The notes beneath the pieces are model-generated. The model ran no database searches, was not told the origin of the DNA, and worked only from the letters and a program-made list of their open reading frames with translations. Of a stretch of 7,669 nucleotides of DNA, positions 1-5,443 are shown in pieces. The DNA is from Desulfovibrio sp. (GTDB taxonomy: Bacteria > Desulfobacterota > Desulfovibrionia > Desulfovibrionales > Desulfovibrionaceae): contig JAIWOE010000179.1 of NCBI GenBank assembly GCA_020217165.1, positions 1 through 7,669 on the forward strand. Direction: 5' to 3'. The position numbers were made by a program, and so were the translations under genes. Every line of letters starts with the position of its first letter. The first letter of the stretch is position 1.

Positions 1-144
1 CTCCAAGGCCAGGCCCAGGAGCCCCAGCCCCACGGCGGCCTTGGACCCGAACAGCCCCCCCGCCGACAACAGCTCGCCGGCCGGGGGTGTCCCTTTGAAG
101 CCCTGCCGCAGCATGCCTCCCAGAAGCTTTTCCGCGTTGAACAC
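1..144 (-). CDS. DUF533 (YebE/TerB-like) family protein, 5' end only
   Basis: Only the first 48 codons lie in the window; the gene runs off the left edge. The protein starts MFNAEKLLGGMLRQGF and continues into a Gly/Leu/Ala-rich hydrophobic stretch ending SKAAVGLGLLGLALE. This is the typical opening of DUF533 proteins (E. coli YebE type): a short amphipathic MFNA-KLL start, then a glycine-rich, membrane-seeking segment ahead of a C-terminal TerB-like helical domain, which is off-window here. The biochemical role of the family is not established. I chose the GTG at 142-144 because AGAGGAGA lies about 7 bases upstream of it. An in-frame ATG two codons earlier (148-150) sits only about one base from the same ribosome site. 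The gene is divergent from the glycosyltransferase at 321. The family call rests on the N terminus alone. Confidence 0.65.
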   Translation of the reverse strand, partial: MFNAEKLLGGMLRQGFKGTPPAGELLSAGGLFGSKAAVGLGLLGLALE

Positions 145-150
145 CGTCAT

Positions 151-158
151 TCTCCTCT
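151..158 (-). promoter_or_regulatory. Ribosome binding site of the DUF533-like gene
   Basis: On the minus strand this reads AGAGGAGA. GGAG is 7 bases from the GTG at 142-144 but only 1 base from the ATG at 148-150, so it favours the GTG start. Confidence 0.6.
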
Positions 159-320
159 GGCTGACACAACCGCAGCGACACAAAAACCGGGGTTGAATCA
201 CACACTTTGACGCGCATTGTTAGCAGCGCCCTTGCAGTCTGTCCAGCTGCCCGCAGCCGCGTACTGCATCCAGCGGGGCATCTTTGCAGCGCCGTTGTTG
301 TGTGATAGCATCGGCATAAC

Positions 321-1205
321 ATGATCACCGCTCCATCCGCCATGGCCCCGATAGACCCGATGGACCCGATGGACCCGATGGACCCGGAGGACCCGGAGGC
401 CGCCATACCGCCGGGCACCCTCGTCTGCCTGCTGGGGGACGACGTGTCCGCCCTGCAGGCCTCCCTGGCCGCCGTGCTCCCCGGCCCCACTGGCCTCACT
501 GGCCCCCGGTGTCTGTTGTGCGGATACGGCATCCAGCACCTGCCCCTCCCCGCCGGGGGAGAAACGGTGCTGGAGATCCTGCCCACGCCCCTGGGCCGGA
601 CCATCGGCCGCACCTGGCTTGCGGCGCACCCCCTGGTGCGTGACGCGGCATGGGTGGTGTTCCTGGATGCCGGCCTGGTGCCGCCGCCTGGCTGGCTGGA
701 GCGCCTCGTTGCCGCAGCCCGGGCCTTTCCCGAGGCTCGCAGCTGGGGCTGCCGAGAGGCGGCGGATCGTCCCGGCCGGCTGGGGCTGGACCCGGCCTCC
801 CCCCCTGACGGTGCGGACATGACCCGGCTGGACGCTGCAGCCTTTGCCCTGGCTCCCCTGGCTCCCCTGGCGTCATCTGCCCAGTCCTGCGGCCCCTGCC
901 TGACCATGCCCGGCGGCTGCCGGCTCTTCCGCGGCGACCGCCTGCGGGAGGATGGCGGCTGGAATCTGGCCTTTGCTCCGGAGGCCTGGGCCGACGTGGA
1001 ACGCGATCTGGCCCTGGCCCTGCGGCATGGCCGGCTGCCCTGCGTCTGTCTGGAATCCCTGGTGGTGGCGCCATCCGTGCCCGTCCCGCCGCAGGCGGAC
1101 CCCCGTCCCAACGCCTTCAAACTGGCCCACCGGTTCAGCCCCGGGGAGCTGGAAACCCTTGCCACCCTCTCCCGAACATGCCACACGGCCCTGCCCGGAG
1201 AATGA
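321..1205 (+). CDS. Divergent family 2 (GT-A) glycosyltransferase-like protein
   Basis: The protein has 294 residues and no signal peptide or membrane helix, so it is probably cytoplasmic. After a low-complexity (Met/Glu)-Asp-Pro repeat (residues about 8-25) it opens with a beta-strand-like GTLVCLLGDD. The central AWVVFLDAGLVPPPGWLERLV resembles the GT2 core, where a DxD-type acidic motif is followed by P-x-WL. The later GGCRLFRGDRL and WADVERDLALALRHGR resemble the GT2 acceptor-side region with its ED-LxLR motif. The DxD itself is reduced to LDAG, so activity and sugar specificity are uncertain. Several cysteines occur (CLLCG, SCGPC). ATG 321 is the first possible start after an in-frame TAG at 306; it has no Shine-Dalgarno sequence, and CATAAC sits immediately before it. 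In-frame ATGs at 342, 360, 369 and 378 are alternatives. The stop is 5 bases before the chosen start of the UGM-like gene, suggesting a joint role in surface glycan synthesis. The call rests on short motifs. Confidence 0.55.
   Translation: MITAPSAMAPIDPMDPMDPMDPEDPEAAIPPGTLVCLLGDDVSALQASLAAVLPGPTGLTGPRCLLCGYGIQHLPLPAGGETVLEILPTPLGRTIGRTWLAAHPLVRDAAWVVFLDAGLVPPPGWLERLVAAARAFPEARSWGCREAADRPGRLGLDPASPPDGADMTRLDAAAFALAPLAPLASSAQSCGPCLTMPGGCRLFRGDRLREDGGWNLAFAPEAWADVERDLALALRHGRLPCVCLESLVVAPSVPVPPQADPRPNAFKLAHRFSPGELETLATLSRTCHTALPGE
342..395 (+). repeat. 9-bp in-frame tandem repeat encoding Met/Glu-Asp-Pro
   Basis: Six consecutive 9-base units: ATGGCCCCG, ATAGACCCG, three perfect ATGGACCCG (360-386) and GAGGACCCG. 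Each unit encodes X-Asp/Ala-Pro, so copy-number change would keep the reading frame. The array lies between the first ATG and the folded part of the glycosyltransferase-like protein, and each ATG unit is itself a possible in-frame start. Confidence 0.85.
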
Positions 1206-1210
1206 CATCC

Positions 1211-2560
1211 ATGCACGTCACACACCTCATCATCGGCGCCGGCCCCACCGGACTGGGCGCGGGCTGGCGGCTCCACGAGCTGGGCGCGCGCGATTTTCTG
1301 CTGCTGGAACGCGAATCCCACGCCGGCGGCCTTTCGGCCAGTTTTACGGACGCGGCGGGCTTCACCTGGGATCTTGGCGGCCACGTGGTCTTTTCCCATT
1401 ATGACTACTTTGACCGCCTCCTGGACTCCCTGCTGGGGGAGGATCAGCTCTGGCACGAACGCATTGCCCGGGTACGCATGGCCGAGGGCTGGGTGCCCTA
1501 TCCGTTCCAGAACAACATCCGCCACCTGCCCCCGGCCCTGGCCTGGCGTTGCGTGGAAGGCCTGCTGCCGGGCCGGCGGCCCGAGGGCCGTCCCGAGAGC
1601 TTCCGGGACTGGATGCTCGCCGTGTTCGGCCAGGGCGTGGCCGATCTGTTCATGCTGCCGTACAATTTCAAGGTCTGGGCCACGCCGGCGGAGCGCATGT
1701 CCTGGCAATGGATCGGCGAGCGGGTGAGCGTGGTGGATCTGGAACGCGTGGTCAAGAATATCGTGCTGCAGCAGGATGATGTGAACTGGGGCCCCAACAA
1801 CAAGTTCCGCTTCCCCCTGCACGGCGGCACCGGGGAGATTTACCGCCGCCTGGCCGCCCGCATCGAGGACCATATCCGCTACGGCCAAACCGTGGTCGCC
1901 CTGGATACCGCCGCCCGCACCGTGCGCACCGCCGACGGGCAGCAGATCACCTACGACCACCTGCTGAGCACCGCCCCCCTGGACCTGCTGGTCCGGCAGT
2001 GGCTGGCCGACGCCCCGCCAGCCCTGGTGGACGCCGCAGACCTGCTGGAGCACAACGGCGTGGTGGTTTCCGGCATCGGCACCGACGCGGCCCACGACGA
2101 CGCCACCTGCTGGATGTACTTCCCCGAGGATAATTGTCCGTTCTATCGAGTCACCAATTTCCACAACTATTCCCCCCACAACGTCCCTGCCCCGGGCTGC
2201 CGGGGCCTGATGACCGAAACCAGCTTCTCGCCGTACAAGCCCGAGGAATTGAGCGCCGTCACCCCCGCTGCGGAACAGGGCCTGCGCAATGTGCGGATGC
2301 TGGCGCCAGACGCCGGCGTGCGCACCCGCTGGGAAGCCGTGCTGCCCTACGGCTACCCCGTGCCCACCCTGGGACGCGACCGCGCCCTGGCCACCATCCA
2401 GCCCTGGCTGGAGGCTCGGCAGGTCTACTCCCGCGGCCGCTTTGGCGGCTGGCGCTACGAGGTGGCCAACATGGATCACAGCCTGATGCAAGGGGTGGAA
2501 TGGGCCGAGCGCATGCTGCAGTCCATCCCCGAAAAAACCTATACCATCCCGGAATGTTAA
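1211..2560 (+). CDS. Eukaryotic-type UDP-galactopyranose mutase-like flavoprotein
   Basis: An FAD protein of 449 residues. UDP-galactopyranose mutases interconvert UDP-galactopyranose and UDP-galactofuranose using reduced flavin. The N terminus has a Rossmann dinucleotide fold, GAGPTGLGAGWRL, then an acidic strand end (LLLERE) and AGGLSASF. Segments that closely recall fungal and protozoan UGM are GGHVVFSHYDYFD (flavin-contacting His about residue 58), VPYPFQNNI, ADLFMLPYNFKVWA, GERV (Arg about 171), NWGPNNKFRFPLHGGTGEI, PEDNCPFYR (Arg about 313), NYSPHN and the C-terminal GRFGGWRYEVANMDHS. The two arginines correspond to those that hold the UDP diphosphate in the fungal enzymes. The length is above typical bacterial Glf (under 400). 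GGAG at 1197-1200 is 10 bases from ATG 1211 and 1 base from the alternative ATG 1202, which overlaps the upstream TGA. Second gene of the run. The substrate could be another sugar nucleotide; older annotations might call it amine oxidase or protoporphyrinogen oxidase. Confidence 0.8.
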   Translation: MHVTHLIIGAGPTGLGAGWRLHELGARDFLLLERESHAGGLSASFTDAAGFTWDLGGHVVFSHYDYFDRLLDSLLGEDQLWHERIARVRMAEGWVPYPFQNNIRHLPPALAWRCVEGLLPGRRPEGRPESFRDWMLAVFGQGVADLFMLPYNFKVWATPAERMSWQWIGERVSVVDLERVVKNIVLQQDDVNWGPNNKFRFPLHGGTGEIYRRLAARIEDHIRYGQTVVALDTAARTVRTADGQQITYDHLLSTAPLDLLVRQWLADAPPALVDAADLLEHNGVVVSGIGTDAAHDDATCWMYFPEDNCPFYRVTNFHNYSPHNVPAPGCRGLMTETSFSPYKPEELSAVTPAAEQGLRNVRMLAPDAGVRTRWEAVLPYGYPVPTLGRDRALATIQPWLEARQVYSRGRFGGWRYEVANMDHSLMQGVEWAERMLQSIPEKTYTIPEC

Positions 2561-2561
2561 C

Positions 2562-3638
2562 ATGAATCCCGCCATTTTTGCCGCCCGCAGGGATCGCCTG
2601 CGCCCCCTGCTGGCCCAACACTCCCTCGACGCCCTGCTCGTCACCTACGCCGCCAACCGCTTTTACCTCTCCGGCTTCGAGCAGTTCGATTGCCAATGCA
2701 ATGAAAGCTCGGGCTGGCTGCTTATCCGGCAGGATGGCCGCGATGCCCTGTTCACTGATCCGCGCTACGAGGACGAGGCCTTGCGCCACTGGCCGGCCGA
2801 AGGGCTGGTGATCTACAAGGGCAACGAGCTGGAACGCCTGCCCGAGCTGGTGGCTTCCCGCCTGACGCCGGGGGATGTGGTGGGGGTGGAGGACAAAACC
2901 CTCAACTGGCACCAGGCCACGGAACTGGGCAAGGCCATGCCCCTGCGCCCGGCCCAGGGTCTGGTGGAACGGCTGCGCCTGTACAAAAGCCCCGAGGAGA
3001 TCGAGGCCCTGCGCCAGGCCTGCGCCCTGAACCACGCCGTCATGGACCGGGTGCCGGCCCTGCTCACCCCCGGGAAAACCGAAGCCGAGCTGGCCTGGGA
3101 CATTGAACAGCTCTTCCGTGGCATGGGCGCCTCGGGCCTGTCCTTTTCCACCATCGTGGGCGTGAACGGCAACGCCGCCCTGCCCCACGCCCGGCCCGGC
3201 GACACGCGCATGGAGGAAGGCTGCCTGGTGCTGGTGGATACCGGCTGCCGCCTGCACCACTATTGCTCCGACCAGACGCGGACTTTCTGGGTGGGGCAGA
3301 CGCCCTCGGCGCGGTTTTTGGAAGTGATGGACCAGGTACGCACGGCCCAGCAGAAGGCCCTGGACATCATGCGACCCGGCGTGGCCATGCTGGACGTGTA
3401 CCTCGCCGCACGCAACCACTTTGAATCCCTGGGAGTGGCCGACCGCTTCACCCACGGCCTGGGTCACGGCATCGGCCTGGAGACCCACGAGGCCCCCTCC
3501 CTGAACTCGCGCTCCAAGGGCGTGCTGGAGCCGGGCATGGTGGTCACCGTGGAGCCCGGCCTGTACTATCCGGAATGGGGCGGCATCCGCTGGGAATACA
3601 TGGTGGTGATCACCGAAGACGGCATCGATATTTTGTGA
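2562..3638 (+). CDS. M24 family Xaa-Pro aminopeptidase
   Basis: A cytoplasmic metallopeptidase of 358 residues that removes an N-terminal residue preceding proline. Residues about 1-130 form the creatinase-like N-terminal domain ([17 protein letters not shown], then [12 protein letters not shown]). The rest is the pita-bread catalytic domain. The five dinuclear-metal ligands are all visible: Asp226 in LVLVDTGC, Asp237 in CSDQTRTF, His302 in [13 protein letters not shown], Glu331 in VTVEPGLY and Glu345 in [10 protein letters not shown]. The last motif has Trp-Glu-Tyr where R-x-E-D is common. The length matches bacterial PepQ/YpdF-type enzymes rather than the longer PepP. ATG 2562 begins one base after the UGM-like stop, with only a weak GGA upstream, so translational coupling is likely. 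Its stop overlaps the next ATG by one base. No functional tie to the glycan genes is evident. Confidence 0.9.
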   Translation: MNPAIFAARRDRLRPLLAQHSLDALLVTYAANRFYLSGFEQFDCQCNESSGWLLIRQDGRDALFTDPRYEDEALRHWPAEGLVIYKGNELERLPELVASRLTPGDVVGVEDKTLNWHQATELGKAMPLRPAQGLVERLRLYKSPEEIEALRQACALNHAVMDRVPALLTPGKTEAELAWDIEQLFRGMGASGLSFSTIVGVNGNAALPHARPGDTRMEEGCLVLVDTGCRLHHYCSDQTRTFWVGQTPSARFLEVMDQVRTAQQKALDIMRPGVAMLDVYLAARNHFESLGVADRFTHGLGHGIGLETHEAPSLNSRSKGVLEPGMVVTVEPGLYYPEWGGIRWEYMVVITEDGIDIL

Positions 3639-3961
3639 TGACACAACCGCTTGATCTTTCGTGGGAACCCTCTCCTGCCCCGCGCCGCTCCGGCCGCTGC
3701 TACCTGCGGTTGGCCGGGCGGGACGTGGCCATGGCCAAATTCGAGCTGGAGGCCTTCGGGCATCTGGGCGTCTTGAGCGTGCTGGACCGCTGGGAATGCG
3801 TGGCGGTGATCACCCATGCGCCGGGCATGCAGGCCATGCTGGCCCGCTATCTGGAGGCCCTGGCGGAGCTGGTGGAATTCGAGGTGCTCTATCGCTCGCC
3901 CCCGCCGGCCCATGCGGCTACCACGCCGCCCAGGCCGGCACATGCCGCCAGGACTCCTTGA
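3638..3961 (+). CDS. Small DUF4911-like protein
   Basis: 107 residues, no signal peptide or membrane helix. The core (residues about 20-88) reads CYLRLAGRDVAMAKFELEAF, then GHLGVLSVLDRWECVAVITH and a helical segment with LARYLEALAEL ending FEVLY. It recalls DUF4911, a short alpha/beta family of unknown function in which an R/P-x-DIAxxKFxLEAxxG-like segment precedes a beta hairpin. The C-terminal tail of about 18 residues (Ala/Pro/His-rich) is low complexity and overlaps the convergent metallopeptidase gene by 44 bases. It is probably a non-conserved extension. The start is fixed by the TGATG overlap with the aminopeptidase stop, implying coupled translation as the last gene of the four-gene run. 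No role can be assigned; the family call is from memory of the pattern. Confidence 0.6.
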   Translation: MTQPLDLSWEPSPAPRRSGRCYLRLAGRDVAMAKFELEAFGHLGVLSVLDRWECVAVITHAPGMQAMLARYLEALAELVEFEVLYRSPPPAHAATTPPRPAHAARTP

Positions 3962-4625
3962 GGGAGTCGTCCAGGCGCTTGAAGTCGGGCTCGCGGGCGG
4001 CCACTTCCCGCCAGTAGGCCGGGGAATGGTTGCCGTGCAGGGCGTGGCACAGCTCGTGGATGATGACGTACCGCACACAGTCTGGCGGCAAAAACAACAG
4101 GCAGCAGTTCAGGGAGACGGCCCCGCGGCTGGAGCGGCTGCCCCAGCGCGTCTTCTGCCGGCCCACGCGCACGCTGGTCACGGGCAGGCGCAGGGCCTCG
4201 GCCAGGGTCTTGCACCAGGGCACCAGGTGCGTGCGCCCGGCGGTAAGCAGCCAGCGGCGCAACAACTGCAAGCAGACGTCCACATCATCGGTACGGCCGC
4301 GGAAGGTGAGCACGCCCTCGCGCTCCCTGAGGGTCAGGCGGCGAGGGTCTGCGGGCTGGCATTGCACCAGGTAGTCCCGCTGCACGGCGGGCAGGGACAC
4401 CCGGTGGGGTAAAATTGGTGTGTCGAAGAGTTGCCCCCGGGCCCGCAGCTCCCGCAGGGCGTTGATGGCCCATTCGGCCTGCTGCTGCACGGCCAGCCGG
4501 GCGAAGGACGGGTCCACCCCCCGCGGCAGGACCACCGTGAGCCCGGCCCCGGGCACCACCTTGAGCAGGATGCGCCGGGCGCGGGCGCTTTCCCGGACGC
4601 GAAAGGCTGGCAGTTCCTCGTGCAT
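3918..4625 (-). CDS. YgjP-type zinc metallopeptidase (M48-like / DUF45)
   Basis: 235 residues, probably cytoplasmic. The N-terminal half has the beta-rich lead-in typical of the family ([16 protein letters not shown], then [10 protein letters not shown]). The C-terminal half carries the hallmark motifs: [32 protein letters not shown], the zinc site HELCH (His190, Glu191, His194) and [11 protein letters not shown], whose His200 is the likely third ligand. Length and order match YgjP/DUF45 proteins, predicted zinc-dependent peptidases of unknown substrate that often sit beside restriction genes or alone. Start ATG 4623-4625 is supported by AGGAGG four bases upstream; further in-frame upstream codons lack such a site. 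The gene converges on and overlaps the DUF4911-like gene at its 3' end, and is divergent from the LOG gene across an 83-base spacer. Confidence 0.9.
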   Translation of the reverse strand: MHEELPAFRVRESARARRILLKVVPGAGLTVVLPRGVDPSFARLAVQQQAEWAINALRELRARGQLFDTPILPHRVSLPAVQRDYLVQCQPADPRRLTLREREGVLTFRGRTDDVDVCLQLLRRWLLTAGRTHLVPWCKTLAEALRLPVTSVRVGRQKTRWGSRSSRGAVSLNCCLLFLPPDCVRYVIIHELCHALHGNHSPAYWREVAAREPDFKRLDDSLKESWRHVPAWAAW

Positions 4626-4629
4626 GCCC

Positions 4630-4635
4630 CCTCCT
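4630..4635 (-). promoter_or_regulatory. Ribosome binding site of the YgjP-type gene
   Basis: A full AGGAGG on the minus strand, followed by GGGC and the ATG at 4623-4625. It decides this start over longer upstream readings. Confidence 0.75.
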
Positions 4636-4708
4636 AATCGCATTGGCGGCATGTGACAAGATGGCGCAGGGGGTTGACGCCGACGCCAACCAGGATCACA
4701 AGCCCCCC

Positions 4709-5302
4709 ATGAACACCATTGCTTCCGTCTGCGTCTTTTGTGGCGCCAATCCTGGCAATTCCCCAAGTTTTCTGGAATCTTCCATCTATCTCGGCCGGCT
4801 GTTGGCCCGGCGGGGCATCACCCTGGTCTACGGCGGGGCCAGCGTGGGTTGCATGGGCGCCGTGGCCAACGCCGCCCTGGATTCCGGGGGCCGCGTGGTG
4901 GGAATCATCCCCAAGTCCTTGTGGGAAAAGGAAATTGCCCATCACGGCCTCACCGAGCTGCTGGTGGTGGATTCCATGCACGAACGCAAGGCCGCCATGG
5001 CCGCCCGCAGCGATGCCTTCATCGCCCTGCCCGGCGGGGTGGGCACCCTGGAGGAATTCTTCGAGGTCATGACCTGGTCCCAACTCGGGTTCCACCACAA
5101 ACCTTGCGGCCTGCTGAACGTGGACGGCTACTACGACGGCCTGGCCGCCTTCCTGGATCACGCCATGGACCAGGGCTTCCTCAAGGAGCCCCACCGGCGC
5201 ATCGCCCTGACCGAGGCCACCCCCGAAGCCCTGCTGGACGCCTTTGCCGGCTGGACGCCCCCGCGCACGGGCAAATGGATCGAAAAACCCGAGCAGCTCT
5301 GA
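4709..5302 (+). CDS. LOG family protein (TIGR00730), cytokinin riboside 5'-monophosphate phosphoribohydrolase-like
   Basis: A 197-residue Rossmann-like cytoplasmic protein. LOG enzymes cleave the N-glycosidic bond of nucleoside 5'-monophosphates (N6-modified AMP in plants, also AMP in bacteria), releasing base and ribose 5-phosphate. The N terminus [16 protein letters not shown], the glycine-rich [15 protein letters not shown], the catalytic-arginine motif MHERKAAM (Arg93) and the signature PGGVGTLEE (residues 108-116) are all present. The C terminus has the usual helix-rich DHAMDQGFL segment. ATG 4709 gives the usual family N terminus. The Shine-Dalgarno region is poor (only AGGA about 14 bases upstream); an in-frame ATG at 4661 would add 16 uncharacteristic residues. 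The gene stands alone: divergent from the metallopeptidase gene and separated by 141 bases from the next plus-strand gene. The natural substrate in this organism cannot be read from the sequence. Confidence 0.9.
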   Translation: MNTIASVCVFCGANPGNSPSFLESSIYLGRLLARRGITLVYGGASVGCMGAVANAALDSGGRVVGIIPKSLWEKEIAHHGLTELLVVDSMHERKAAMAARSDAFIALPGGVGTLEEFFEVMTWSQLGFHHKPCGLLNVDGYYDGLAAFLDHAMDQGFLKEPHRRIALTEATPEALLDAFAGWTPPRTGKWIEKPEQL

Positions 5303-5374
5303 TCCCTTTGCGCACGGGGCTGACTGTTATTTGGAGGGGGTGAAATCCCCAGCCACACCACCGAGGCCTGGGTA

Positions 5375-5393
5375 TTGTCATCCATTTGTCATC
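5375..5393 (+). repeat. Two TTGTCATC direct repeats 11 bases apart
   Basis: TTGTCATC occurs at 5375-5382 and again at 5386-5393, one helical turn apart, in the leader of the cyclic-di-GMP gene. The spacing could suit two half-sites for a regulator, but no known operator is recognised. TTG 5375 could also serve as an upstream start, though this is unlikely. Confidence 0.5.
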
Positions 5394-5401
5394 ATCCGGG
5401 C

Positions 5402-5442
5402 GTAAAGGCCAAGAGGGTTTTCACCTGTAGCGGGGCCTTTAC
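5402..5442 (+). promoter_or_regulatory. 9-bp perfect inverted repeat abutting the start codon
   Basis: GTAAAGGCC (5402-5410) and GGCCTTTAC (5434-5442) are exact reverse complements with a 23-base loop. They end one base before ATG 5444. The only Shine-Dalgarno-like stretch near that ATG (CGGGG, 5431-5435) overlaps the right arm, so a folded RNA would partly hide it. A role in translational control, or as a protein-binding palindrome, is inferred. Confidence 0.5.
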
Positions 5443-5443
5443 C

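Noticed and set aside
193..222. TTGAAT and TTGTTA, 18 bases apart, as a promoter for the glycosyltransferase gene
   Set aside because: The second hexamer matches the -10 consensus poorly, so it cannot be supported.
2259..3644. Open frame of about 461 codons on the minus strand opposite the M24 gene
   Set aside because: Same composition artefact; the plus strand carries all five metal ligands of an M24 peptidase.
3639..3650. TGACACAACCGC occurs both here and at 162-173
   Set aside because: A shared 12-mer is expected about once or twice by chance in a window this size, and the contexts differ.
4674..4679. TTGACG as a -35 box for the LOG gene
   Set aside because: No TATAAT-like hexamer lies 15-19 bases downstream.
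5375..5377. TTG 5375 as the start of the PAS-GGDEF-EAL gene
   Set aside because: It would add 23 residues with no membrane or domain character and no Shine-Dalgarno sequence; ATG 5444 directly precedes the membrane helix.
5336..5380. Resemblance of GGGTGAAATCCCCAGCC and following bases to the 3' part of the FMN riboswitch
   Set aside because: The 5' conserved half and the long closing stem are missing, the middle is mismatched, and the downstream gene is not a riboflavin gene. Motifs of known cyclic-di-GMP riboswitches are also absent.
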